Below are positions 35,701 to 41,802 of a stretch of DNA of 64,000 nt, one piece after another. This stretch comes from Corbicula japonica. Taxonomy: Eukaryota; Mollusca; Bivalvia; Venerida; Cyrenidae. The notes under the pieces are model-generated. The model did not search any database. It was not told the DNA's origin and worked only from the letters and a program-made list of their open reading frames with translations. Both the position numbers and the translations under genes were made by a program. The DNA lies in assembly GCA_038501625.1 (NCBI GenBank), contig JAZAYU010000088.1:1054001-1118000 (forward strand). The letters are read 5' to 3'. Each line of letters begins with the position of its first letter. The first letter of the stretch is position 1.

Positions 35701-38533
35701 TAAATGTCATTCAATATATTAACTGTAGATACACTAAAAACTAAAATCCATCAAAGTATATTTAATAAATTCAATCCATAACATCAGTGCTGCTCTCGAG
35801 TTTATAGAAGTTAATATTTATTTAAGACTCCTCAAGTTGGTTCGATCACAGGAACCTGAATTTCTTTCAATAATCACCCCGATCCCACATATATGACGTT
35901 GGACCCTATATGCATATATAATAAACACAAAGAATGCAACGGATTCGTACCCCACCCACTTACCCGTTATAAGAATTTTCGAGCTGCAGCATTGACACGG
36001 AGTTTTCGCTAGTCAAACATTTGAACAAAATGAAAACCCATTCATAGCGCTTCAATAAAAGTCATTCTGGAATCGGCTGTCAAACGTTTGTTTCATTCTT
36101 TATTTTGTCGTCCACTCCATTGCGTGATGTCACTCAGTTCTACACCAGGGAAAATGAAAAATAATATTTTTGAAATATGAAAACAATATGATACTACTGT
36201 ATTGATTGTAAAAATATATATTAATGTTTTGTATTAAAGATTAATGTGTTCAAGTTGTTGTTCATTTGTTTCAATAAAATGAAATGTAAAAATAGCATGC
36301 GGGAAAACCAGGGTAAAAACCAGAAAGCTGTTTGTTCCGTAGGTTGCACTAAAGTAAAACCCAAATCCAATTTTGCGATTGTAAATTGCCAATCTCCAAT
36401 GTCAAATAAATATGCGTTCTATCATCTTGTTTGCAAGCTATCCACATAAGCATATGAATGTGTACGTTTTGTCTTTGACAAATCAACAACAAATATGCTT
36501 GTTGAACATTACTGTGTTCTGACCTTTTTGGTCCAATTTGATACGCGGTATCGCAGGACCGTTGCAACAACGTTATTTGTAGATCGCTTCAATAAATAAA
36601 ATATAGGCATGAAGTCAATCCCGTTTCAATTACTCCTCTTTTAAGCCATACAATTCACCGATTTAGTATATTTGGACGGCATTTTTGTGATTTTAATACA
36701 ACCAGAAACGAACAAAGCATTTTCATCGCGTTTGCAAACAGAAACAGAAACCGGAAATAGGATTTTTCCAAATTCATATTCGCGTCGGTGTAGAACTAAG
36801 TGACGTCAAGCAATGGAGTGGACGACAAAATAAAGAACGAAACAAACGTTTGATAACCGATTCCAGAATTAATATAATTAAGGTGCTATGATTGCTCATA
36901 ACAGATTTTTATTTTGTTCAAATGTTTGACCAGCAAAAACTCCGTGCCAAGGCTGCAGCTGGAAAATTCTTATAACAGGTTAGTGGGTAGGGTACGAATC
37001 CGTTGCATTCCTTGTGTTTATTATATATGTATATAGGGTCCAACGTCATATATGTGGGATCGGGTGATTATTGAAAGAAATTCAGGTTCCTGTGGTTCGA
37101 TCTAAAAATTGTCCAATACTGTTTTTCATTCTTGTTATTTAGTACAAATTTATTTCCTTTTAAAAGCTGTTTTATAACTTCTTTCAACTGATATTTTGCC
37201 CTCTTTTTCCATTTACATGATTGCATGTTTATTTGAAAGCATGATGTATTACAGTATGCATTTTCGTTACAATCCCTTCTAAATTATTATTATTATGCGT
37301 TTTTTTTCCTTATAAATGGCACTTTTGAAAACGAAAGGTGACCGCCAACAAATGAGATTCAAATGAGAACCATAAATATAGGAAGAGGTTTCATGTAGTT
37401 GTCAGCATGTAAAGATCATTTGTTTCGCAGTTTTTGTTGACTAGAGAAATTATATACTGAGCCAAAATGAAAACTTGACAAAAATAACATGGAAAACTGC
37501 TATTACATTAATGATGTGCCAATGAATGCAAATATCTGGAGGAATTTGATCACCAATACCTTTATCTTGGTAGTTACCGGTTCAGTATATATCGGTTTAA
37601 AAAAGAAACAAGAAAAAAGAATGCATGGTTAAGGAAAAATTAAGCGTTGAATTTTGTTCATGTTTTTATTAAAAGGGAGGTAATATGTCAAAACGGATAC
37701 TTAAGGAACTGTAGCTTATTTATTTGCATCATTGAGTTTTAACGATAGTGATTTTCCTTCTGTACATGCCATTAACTGCTAAATTTGATAGTCAAAAATC
37801 TGTTTGAGACCATTATGTTAAAAATCACTGATCTCACCATTATTTCTGAAAGAGTAGATAACCTTGATCCCTGTGAAAACATAACATTATCTTCCCGCTT
37901 TACCGAATGTCCAGATATGTGCAAAACCACATATTAAACGAAAGATAAAATATAGCGTCACTGAACGTAAGTTTTGAATTTAAAAACTGGTAGGTTTTCA
38001 TTTTTGTTCAGTATACTTTGCCGCCACATAGAGATTACACGAATGGAAAATTTGCACAATGCAACTGTAATTACATATTATACACATTACTGTCAGTTAA
38101 ATTCTTAATTTAAAAACTATAACGATTTATGCCGCCTGATATATAAGATCAAAAAGCTCACTGAATGAATTTTATGTTTGTAATTTACATTTTGAATATA
38201 TCGCTGGGGCCTGTCACCTTTTCCCAGTTTGTTCGATAATAGGTTGTACAAAAGATAAACAAAAACACTTAATAAGCCCTTGCTAGCAGAAAGGCGAGGT
38301 TTAAGGGAATATGCCGTTCAATCCATTCTAGTCGACTGATTTTATTGCCTTTTTAAAAATGCTTTTATAAATAAGTCAAAGAAAAGTTAACAATTGTCAA
38401 TAACAAGGCCGAATAAGACATAACTATGTTGGTTGTCGTTTCAAAGTGCATTTGATCATTTAGTAGATATCCTTTTGGTTTCAGGTTCAGCTTAATGATG
38501 TTCGAAGGGCTAGGCTTTGGTGGAGGATTCTAA
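8587..38533 (+). CDS. Secreted modular Gln-rich protein gene (spliced)
   Basis: Exons were joined by splice signals and unbroken reading frame: E1 8587-8736, E2 11595-11679, E3 11942-12022, E4 17781-17820, E5 19338-19403, E6 19772-19873, E7 20262-20342, E8 22266-22334, E9 22722-22856, E10 23678-23728, E11 24083-24247, E12 25460-25531, E13 25896-25973, E14 26310-26372, E15 26570-26674, E16 27084-27143, E17 27506-27634, E18 27790-27912, E19 28456-28581, E20 31202-31249, E21 32035-32076, then E22a 34542-34596 or E22b 38485-38533. The listed exons encode about 641 aa (E22a) or 639 aa (E22b), before any first exon. Order of parts: hydrophobic leader, Pro-rich segment, six-Cys segment, mixed region, Gln/Trp/Phe repeat modules, Gly/Phe tail. 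From E4 onward every junction is phase 2. No known family is recognised; an extracellular structural or matrix protein is inferred from leader and composition. Expression and exact isoforms cannot be seen. Confidence 0.85.
8737..11594. other. Intron 1: SINE and repeat fragments
   Basis: Contains a tRNA-derived SINE (10050-10320), a repeat rich in CGCGAAAT-type motifs (about 10770-10960), an inverted fragment of another dispersed repeat (about 11030-11180) and a 'gagtctgcaatattttcg' tail copy (about 11370-11450). About 11467-11515 resembles the CTGATATGCAT repeat. No exon seen. Confidence 0.5.
10050..10320 (+). repeat. tRNA-derived SINE
   Basis: A Pol III A-box-like TACCTCAGTTGG (10154-10165) and B box GGTTCGCTCCC (10206-10216) sit in tRNA-like spacing, followed by a body with the 'gaacaggctcag' motif. 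The body is shared with many fragments here (about 15780, 58170, 61850). Related - strand copies are at 4976 and 13730. I take it as a SINE rather than a tRNA gene because of the long conserved non-tRNA flanks and poor tRNA folding. Confidence 0.7.
11595..11679 (+). CDS. E2: six-cysteine segment
   Basis: Acceptor TATTTCAG, donor GTAAGT; phase 0 in, phase 1 out. With the last Cys of E1 it forms the pattern C-x3-C-x5-C-x7-C-x5-C-x2-C (PGCGPTEIC, then TYCRSGQVCSVC), enough for three disulfides. This is the only Cys-rich part of the protein. I do not recognise it as a named domain. Confidence 0.85.
11942..12022 (+). CDS. E3: Ala/Pro-rich exon
   Basis: Acceptor CCCTTTCAG, donor GTAAAG; phase 1 in and out. 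Encodes KMSSIRFPASALAGMFAAQQ followed by Pro/Val-rich residues. No domain recognised. Confidence 0.8.
12050..12480. repeat. Tandem array, about 73-bp unit
   Basis: Roughly five diverged units, each with 'aaagaggcatacccgaag', 'aaaacattgaatcccca' and 'catatttcagtattt' blocks. AT-rich and non-coding. Confidence 0.75.
12688..12839. mobile_element. Palindromic MITE, copy 2
   Basis: Near-perfect palindrome of the same family as 8230-8376. The left end is CTGGGCTGAAGG and the right end CCTTGGGCACTG, matching in reverse the ends of the single-arm copy at 7222-7332. The target duplication is unclear. Confidence 0.85.
13730..13963 (-). repeat. tRNA-derived SINE, reverse orientation
   Basis: The B box GGTTCGCTCCC is read on the - strand (13737-13747), with an A-box-like CAGTTGGTT upstream (about 13793-13803). 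The flank TATCAGGGCT and the part with GCACAAATAGCGCTACTG match the + copy at 10050 and the fragment at 8485. Confidence 0.7.
15560..15870 (+). repeat. Dispersed repeat with GAACAGGCTCAATCAAACCG
   Basis: Contains the ordered blocks GCATACCATCGTTTGGGATG, ACTGTTTATTGGTGTAAATA, GAACAGGCTCAATCAAACCG and GTCGTGTTTGGTGG. The same order recurs at 58380-58830 and 61700-61925, and reversed at 40325-40570. The tail is shared with the tRNA-derived SINE at 10050. Confidence 0.7.
16268..16412. mobile_element. Palindromic MITE, copy 3
   Basis: The most symmetrical copy: AAGGTTATAAAACTGAGCAT at one end and its near-exact reverse complement at the other, around the same inverted CCAAT centre. Confidence 0.87.
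17781..17820 (+). CDS. E4: short Pro-rich exon, phase change
   Basis: Acceptor AATTTCAG, donor GTAAGT. It encodes AQPVMPTLPPANA in frame, entering in phase 1 and leaving in phase 2. It is the adaptor between the N-terminal exons and the all-phase-2 series. Confidence 0.85.
17821..19337. other. Intron 4: no supported exon
   Basis: A possible exon begins after CTTTTTGCAG at 18315 with an open frame (KDVPTLDELVESQ), but no phase-2 donor was found, so it is not included. The rest is AT-rich. Confidence 0.4.
19338..19403 (+). CDS. E5: charged exon
   Basis: Acceptor TTTTCAG, donor GTAAGA; phase 2 in and out. Encodes KRAKNDKEISIIEYAAQHRK and a Ser. It is more charged than the rest of the protein. 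Found by its fit of frame and splice sites. Confidence 0.75.
19772..19873 (+). CDS. E6: exon with second PPRPPP motif
   Basis: Acceptor TTTTTGTAG, donor GTAAGA; phase 2 in and out. Encodes LTEGADIQNGNFKPPRPPPR, then KGQVDYDVVTGTP. The PPRPPP motif echoes the one in E1. Confidence 0.85.
20262..20342 (+). CDS. E7: Thr/Ser-rich exon
   Basis: Acceptor CATTGCAG, donor GTAAGA; phase 2 in and out. Encodes DTLQEGPSLIDTSTTTAPYI, then ENIALD. No domain recognised. Confidence 0.8.
20412..21366. mobile_element. GTTAAGGGCC TIR element, interrupted
   Basis: The left end GTTAAGCACCTTCTGCAGTC and right end GACGGCCCTTAAC match the 523-1220 element. The left end is split by the CAGTACTG element at 20435-20762. 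After the interruption the sequence resumes with GCACTGTCAGCGGTA, matching the intact copy. Confidence 0.75.
20435..20762. mobile_element. CAGTACTG TIR element with internal minisatellite, copy 1
   Basis: Inverted ends CAGTACTGTGAACGTTTAA / TTAACGTTCACAGTACTG. The interior carries degenerate repeats of CGTCCGTCTATCGTGTAT. No transposase. The second copy (35216-35628) has TA on both sides, suggesting a Tc1/mariner-type target; here the right TA is not preserved. Confidence 0.8.
22266..22334 (+). CDS. E8
   Basis: Acceptor TTTTTCTAG, donor GTAAGA; phase 2 in and out. Encodes NNIDSQTVKYPIIVRVPGTS, then RS. No domain recognised. Confidence 0.75.
22722..22856 (+). CDS. E9: first Gln/Trp-type module
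   Basis: Acceptor ATTTTCAG, donor GTAAGA; phase 2 in and out. Encodes KSTVKVNSNDPYSTTPDDHM, then a stretch with QMQKWYQQYLQFKAEQAS that resembles the later F-QQF-W modules. A hAT-like MITE begins 8 bp after the exon end. Confidence 0.85.
22865..23254. mobile_element. hAT-like MITE abutting the E9 splice donor
   Basis: 390 bp with inverted ends TAGGGATGGG / CCCATCCCAA and several inner repeats of CGAATATTCG. It is flanked by an exact 8-bp duplication GTAAGAAT (22857-22864 and 23255-23262), the hAT target length. The left copy is the splice donor of E9, so insertion duplicated the donor site. Confidence 0.87.
23678..23728 (+). CDS. E10: short exon
   Basis: Acceptor TTGTTACAG, donor GTAAGA; phase 2 in and out. 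Encodes NQRSGVQSGPAQQADV. Confidence 0.8.
24083..24247 (+). CDS. E11: Gln/Trp module with Pro-rich end
   Basis: Acceptor CATTTTCAG, donor GTAAGA; phase 2 in and out. Encodes DYASFQQFQNWLQHHSHEQN, then a Gln/Pro-rich run (VPTYPQQPIMTVQQPIPLQP). It is the longest exon of the repeat series. Confidence 0.88.
24248..25459. repeat. Intron 11: diverged tandem repeats
   Basis: From about 24470 to 25215 blocks recur at roughly 80-230 bp spacing: 'gataactcctgttt', 'gagttatgccccttt', 'aaagtacttgtcctgttcac', 'catcttcgtgaacaac'. A block with GCATGAACAACGACATTGGT at 25038-25078 also occurs at 23898-23932 in the previous intron. Non-coding. Confidence 0.65.
25460..25531 (+). CDS. E12: Gln/His/Trp module
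   Basis: Acceptor TTATTTCAG, donor GTAAGA; phase 2 in and out. Encodes NYANIPQQHQNWQHQHQNLP, then QGS, a His-rich variant of the module. Confidence 0.85.
25896..25973 (+). CDS. E13: Gln module, GC splice donor
   Basis: Acceptor AATTGCAG; phase 2 in. Encodes NYDPMQQQFQQFQMQQQQ and a short Gln/His tail. No GT donor fits phase 2. The exon instead ends before GCAAGT (25974-25979), the usual GC-AG consensus, which gives phase 2 and joins E14 in frame. If not spliced, the frame runs 28 bp to a TAA at 25999-26001 that overlaps an AATAAA (25997-26002), a possible short isoform. Confidence 0.78.
26310..26372 (+). CDS. E14: GNVG module, copy 1
   Basis: Acceptor AATTTATAG, donor GTAAGC; phase 2 in and out. 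Encodes GNVGFSPIGPTANIPSQPNT. It is paralogous to E16; E14-E15 and E16-E17 look like a duplicated exon pair. Confidence 0.86.
26570..26674 (+). CDS. E15: Gln/Trp module
   Basis: Acceptor ATTTTTTAG, donor GTAAGA; phase 2 in and out. Encodes DSISFQQQFADWQQQQQRQQ, then a Gln/Leu/Thr tail. Closest relatives are E17 and E18. Confidence 0.88.
27084..27143 (+). CDS. E16: GNVG module, copy 2
   Basis: Acceptor CTTTTTAG, donor GTAAGC; phase 2 in and out. Encodes GNVGLTPNQGNPVNQPSNT, matching E14 at GNVG, xxP and the QPxNT end. Confidence 0.86.
27506..27634 (+). CDS. E17: Gln/Trp module
   Basis: Acceptor TACTCTCAAG, donor GTAAGC; phase 2 in and out. Encodes DSASLHQQFLDWQRQQRQPT, then a Gln/Pro-rich and Thr-rich end. 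Confidence 0.84.
27790..27912 (+). CDS. E18: Gln/Trp module
   Basis: Acceptor ATTATTATAG, donor GTAAGC; phase 2 in and out. Encodes DSLYFRQQFLEWQLQQQQKQ, then a Gln/Thr tail. The - strand frame here is only the antisense of CAG repeats. Confidence 0.87.
27913..28455. other. Intron 18: no feature except a G run
   Basis: A run of G at about 27958-27965 and AT-rich sequence. Nothing else recognised. Confidence 0.4.
28456..28581 (+). CDS. E19: Gln/Asn/Thr-rich exon
   Basis: Acceptor GTTCTTGCAG, donor GTAAGA; phase 2 in and out. Encodes QDVNLQQTQAVAAQPENQTN, then a Gln-rich end with an internal duplication of QENTV. No module tryptophan. Confidence 0.85.
28582..31201. other. Intron 19: tandem array and AT-rich DNA
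   Basis: Contains a roughly 30-bp tandem array (29755-30080). An open frame around 29380-29607 has no phase-2 splice sites and is not called. The rest is AT-rich. Confidence 0.45.
29755..30080. repeat. Minisatellite, about 30-bp unit
   Basis: About ten diverged units with the core 'gtctaataacctgt.caatagtttat'. Confidence 0.75.
31202..31249 (+). CDS. E20: short exon
   Basis: Acceptor TTATTTTCAG, donor GTAAGC; phase 2 in and out. Encodes SYLPQQQPANNFNDP. Confidence 0.82.
31250..32034. other. Intron 20: no feature recognised
   Basis: Open frames on both strands are short, without splice context or recognisable domains. Confidence 0.35.
32035..32076 (+). CDS. E21: last common exon
   Basis: Acceptor GATTTTTCAG, donor GTGAGC; phase 2 in and out. 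Encodes NFFNFDPLPQQNA. It can join either of the two last exons in frame. Confidence 0.8.
32126..32430. repeat. Minisatellite, 45-bp unit
   Basis: CATGCGCG occurs at 32154, 32199, 32244, 32289 and 32334, a strict 45-bp period. Another unit follows at 32379, then one shortened by 11 bp. The core is GGTAAAACAATACATGCGCG. Confidence 0.9.
32757..33079. mobile_element. TIR/foldback element
   Basis: About 60 bp at the left, including TTGCAAATGGCGAAAACTTG and CTAAAATTTCAAAAATGAAT, is repeated inverted at the right (to about 33079). The open frame between is formed partly by the repeats and is not a credible gene. Confidence 0.75.
33283..33415. mobile_element. Palindromic MITE, copy 4
   Basis: Same family as 8230, 12688 and 16268, with outer arms AAGGTTATAAAACTGATCAT / GCTCAGTTTTATAACCTT. 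The centre is asymmetrical: the right copy of the GCCATTTC block is deleted. Confidence 0.84.
33895..33982. repeat. Short foldback hairpin
   Basis: AAAGCCAGAAGGG pairs with CCCCTTCTGGCTTT; with neighbouring bases the arms are about 24 bp and the loop about 38 bp. Either a small foldback element or an inverted repeat of unknown role. Confidence 0.6.
34542..34596 (+). CDS. E22a: alternative last exon, Gly/Phe tail
   Basis: Acceptor CATTTTTTAG; enters in phase 2. Encodes FGLMMFDGMGFGGGFGF and a TAG stop. Its paralogue E22b lies 3.9 kb downstream. The first AATAAA after the stop is inside a MITE (34677-34895). Confidence 0.82.
34677..34895. mobile_element. MITE in the E22a 3' UTR
   Basis: Inverted ends ACTGTGGACGCATTCATTTT, then CATGGG, on the left and CCCATGAAAATTTATAGTTT, then CACAGT, on the right. 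Similar elements are common in bivalve DNA. The interior is non-coding. Confidence 0.7.
34704..34709 (+). promoter_or_regulatory. Candidate poly(A) signal for E22a
   Basis: AATAAA 108 bp after the TAG stop. It lies inside the MITE at 34677-34895; no AATAAA was seen between stop and MITE. Confidence 0.5.
35216..35628. mobile_element. CAGTACTG TIR element with internal minisatellite, copy 2
   Basis: Ends CAGTACTGTGAACGTTTAAA / ACGTTCACAGTACTG, bounded by TA on both sides (35214-35215 and 35629-35630). Both halves hold repeats of TATCGTGCGTCCG type in opposite orientation. Same family as 20435-20762. Confidence 0.82.
35848..37093. mobile_element. MULE-like element with long TIRs
   Basis: 1246 bp bounded by an exact 9-bp duplication GGTTCGATC (35839-35847 and 37094-37102), the length typical of Mutator-like elements. 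The TIRs are about 290 bp each, starting ACAGGAACCTGAATTTCTTT. The roughly 650-bp interior has only short open frames, so it is non-autonomous. It sits between the two alternative last exons. Confidence 0.85.
37103..38484. other. Intron before E22b, no feature recognised
   Basis: AT-rich sequence; no exon, domain or ordered repeat recognised. Confidence 0.35.
38485..38533 (+). CDS. E22b: second alternative last exon
   Basis: Acceptor TTGGTTTCAG; enters in phase 2. Encodes FSLMMFEGLGFGGGF and a TAA stop. It matches E22a in LMMF, acidic residue, G, GFGGGF, so it is a duplicate of that exon rather than a chance frame. Confidence 0.82.
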
Positions 38534-38631
38534 AACAGCTGACCGACACACCAACGATGGTTATATGGTGTGACAATATTTGTGTGTAAATCTGAATGTT
38601 TTGACTATGAACGAAAGTTTTCTATTTTTGA

Positions 38632-38637
38632 AATAAA
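38632..38637 (+). promoter_or_regulatory. Candidate poly(A) signal for E22b
   Basis: AATAAA 98 bp after the stop of E22b. Confidence 0.5.
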
Positions 38638-39176
38638 CCAACGAGATTATGCCAAGAACGGAAAAATCATTTCGGATGGATCTAAAAATATATATTTCTA
38701 CTAAATTTGAAAAATAGCGTTGATTTGTTTAAAACAACATAAATTACGATTTAAACATTCAAAATAAAATTTCGAAAATTCCAAGTCCTCCAGAATTGTT
38801 AACTTGTTTTGTAACCGTTCTAGTTTTTTTATATATAAAGACGTATCATTTTAGCCGCATATACGAAATGTTAATACGTCATCAATATTAGATGTCATTA
38901 ATACAATGTATATGCAAAAAATAATATGTTTTAATAAAAGAACAAAAACATGAGCATTTAGTTGTATGTACTAAGGAATTGCGTTGTCACATTGAATGGG
39001 ACCGGTTAAGGTAATTGCGGCTTCCAGAAATTGAAGTATATCATGTGGTGTGCGTCAAGGGAAACATGTTCTCGGTCACTTTTCGACATGTTATATTTAA
39101 TAATAATGAAAAGAACTAACATTTACTGTCTCATACTTTCTCAAAACTTATTGGAGAATTTTTACATATTTTGGCA
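38638..39176. other. Intergenic DNA, no gene seen
   Basis: AT-rich. The open frame starting near 39031 runs into the repeat element and CCGT run and is not credible. Confidence 0.4.
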
Positions 39177-40098
39177 TCATAATACTTTTTGTGTCGCCCT
39201 TTCGAAGAAATGGCGATACATAGGGACCGCTTTGTCCGTCCGTCCGTCCGTCCGTCCGTCACGAAAACTTAACGTTGGCTATAACTGCCATTTCTTAATA
39301 TTTCTTTATCAAACTTGCAAATTATATTGCTTATGACAACACGCTCGAGATGATGCCAAATTCTCAAGGTCAAGGTCACATTTGATGGAGTTATGCTCCT
39401 TTTTGTACTTGGATTTTTACACGAAAACTTAACGTTGGCTATAATTTTGTCATTTCTTAATATTTTTTCAAAAACCTTTCAAATTATATTGCTTATGACA
39501 ACACGCTCGAGATGATGCCTATTCTCATTGTCAAGGTCACATTTGATGGAGTTATGCCCCTTTTTGTACTTGGATTTTTACACGAAAACTTAACGTTGGC
39601 TATAACTTTGTCATTTCTTAATATTTTTACATCAAACTTTTGAATTATATTGCTTATGGCAAAACCTTTTAAATTATATTGCTTATGACAACACGCTCAT
39701 GATGATGCCTAATTCTTTGATGGAGTCAGTGCGTCCGTCCGTCGGTCCGTCACGAAAACTTAACGTTGGATATAACTTTGCCATTTCTTAATATTTCTTT
39801 ATCAAACTTTCAAATTATATTGCTTATGACAACACGCTCGAGTTGATGCCAAATTCTCAAGGTCACATTTGATGGAGTTATGCCCCTTTTTGTACTTGGA
39901 TTTTTACACGAAAACTTAACGTTGGCTATAACATTTCTTAATTTTTTTACATCAAACTTTCAAATTATATTGCTTGTGACAACACGCACATGATGATGCC
40001 AAATTCTTTGATGGAGTTATTCCCCTTTTTGTACTTGCATTTTTATTCCGACATAGCACCAGAGGGCGACACAAGTGTTCAACTGAACACCCATCTAG
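39177..40098 (+). mobile_element. Probable non-autonomous Helitron with tandem core
   Basis: The 3' end has a short hairpin (GTGTTC-AACT-GAACAC, 40075-40090), then CCAT and CTAG followed by host T, the Helitron terminus. A matching 5' A|TC is available at 39176/39177 but not unique. The core holds about five units of 156-170 bp starting ACGAAAACTTAACGTTGGCT (39261, 39421, 39582, 39752, 39908), with CCGT runs at 39236 and 39732. GTGTCGCCCT near the 5' end is inverted near the 3' end (AGGGCGACAC). Confidence 0.62.
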
Positions 40099-41329
40099 TA
40101 TTATTTCCAAATGCAGAATAAGTGATGTCGCCTGTTCCATTTCATGACGTCATTACAAGACTTGTCTTAAACTGTTCGAAAACACCTCTTCCCGTGATGA
40201 GCACCATCTGACTTGCTTCTTCAGAAACCGGTTATGAGGAGTAATTTTTCATATATAATTTAAATATTTTTTCTTTAAAGAAGTAAACTTTTTTATTCAA
40301 ATATGAATAAATAAATAGATAAGAGGGAAACTTTGAAAGCCATCGAACACGGCAGACATAAAAATATTGCAGGCTCGGTTTGATTAATTAATTTATGGAA
40401 TGTAATGGAAATGAATATTACTGCACACGCCGCATAGCCCCGGGTTGGGCGCAACATAATTTTCACTCCAATAAAAAGTACATCTAGATCTATCCAAAAC
40501 TAAAGTATGCATATGACGGTGAACATGGAACCTTTGATGCGGTATTTGCATATAAAAAATAATCTTACATTGAAAATCGTGATATTTTCTTCCTATAAAC
40601 TGTATAGGTGTTATTTTCTGTCTGTGGCTCACCCGAATATAAAAATTGAGCGAGTGTATCATCCACCCAATGTCTTAATGATAAAACATGATCAGTTTTG
40701 TAGTACCAGTTAGGTGTACTAAGACCAGTTAATAGACTTCCCTATATAAACTATAGTAAACATGACAACTTTCAAAAGGCTTTCAATCATAGCTGTTACC
40801 ATTTGATAAAGGGCTAAGATAATTGCTTTTGAAGCTAAGTGTTTCTTCTGTCAATTTCCAGCACGAAAAGTAGGGGTCATATATCAATTAACAGAGATTT
40901 GACACCTTGAAACCGGTGGTCTGTTTTTTCACTTCTGTGTGAACTTCAAAACTGTTTTACATATGCCATCATAAAACCAGAGCCTTTTTTCATATACTGC
41001 ATATCCAAACATAATAAAAAAGTGTATAAGTAAAAGCATTTCATTCACTAAACATATTCCTTATTAGGCCATACTAGCCATTTAATGCCGCCAAAAGGCA
41101 AAAAAATTGGGACTATTTAGTGTCGGCCATTGTCGGACTAGCCCGAGTAGGAACATTCGGTTGACTTTTTACAGGTAGTTAGCCTATAAGAAAAGTTGTG
41201 TTTTTCAATATCTTATATTTTCTGTTTTTATTCAAGAATATGATGTTTGCTATATTACTACCAAGTTTCAGCTTTCAGTTGGCAAATTGAACTCTATATG
41301 ATGAATTTTCCAACACCACCTATTCTGGT
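40099..41329. other. Intergenic DNA with a reversed repeat
   Basis: About 40325-40570 is the reverse copy of the GAACAGGCTC-family repeat (its 'caggctcggtttgat' and 'tgatgcggtatttgcat' blocks). No gene seen. Confidence 0.5.
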
Positions 41330-41533
41330 ACGCGTTTGCGGTCAAAGCGGCTGACCGTTCCAAGGCGGTAACCCCTCGGGTTCTCATTTTTGTTTATTGT
41401 TAGTGGTGTCTATTTTTTTTTAAACGGATCATTTTATTAACCATGCTATCTCCCTCTCACTTCTTCTTGACTGTGTGGGGAGGCTGTTTCTTCTGAATGT
41501 GGCGATCCCTGATATGCATATTTCACCTTTTTT
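41330..41533 (+). repeat. Dispersed repeat, TGATATGCAT family
   Basis: Ordered blocks GACCGTTCCAAGGCGGTAAC, GGGTTCTCATTTTTG, GGGGAGGCTGTTTCTTCTGA and CTGATATGCATATTTCACC. The same order occurs at 43495-43712 and 7558-7735, and reversed at 53595-53747. Confidence 0.75.
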
Positions 41534-41677
41534 TTAAAAATTCATTTCTTGCAAAACAAAATTGAAAAGCATAAAATTTCTCAAATACGTGGTTATGAAA
41601 AATAGTAAAACATCTCAACTACTCAAACAAACTCACTTTTTGAGCAGAGATATGTTTAATTAAGGAATGATTCTTAA

Positions 41678-41802
41678 TTTGGTGCGGTTCATGCAGATTG
41701 GACGTGCACGCGAGAGCTGGCAAATCCATAAAGCGCGCTAGCGCTTTATGGTAAATTTGCCAGCTCTCGCGTGCACGTCCAATCTGCATGAACCGCACCA
41801 AA
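41678..41802. repeat. 125-bp near-perfect palindrome
   Basis: Arms of about 60 bp: TTTGGTGCGGTTCATGCAGA, TTGGACGTGCACGCGAGAGC and on to AAAGCGC, meeting at GCTAGC-type symmetry, then the reverse complement. Only a couple of mismatches. It is richer in GC than its surroundings. GCGGTTCATGCA recurs once at about 41960. Confidence 0.9.

Noticed and set aside
39031..39336. 101-codon frame ending in a Ser/Val/Arg/Pro repeat
   Set aside because: The repeat is the CCGT run of the Helitron-like element.
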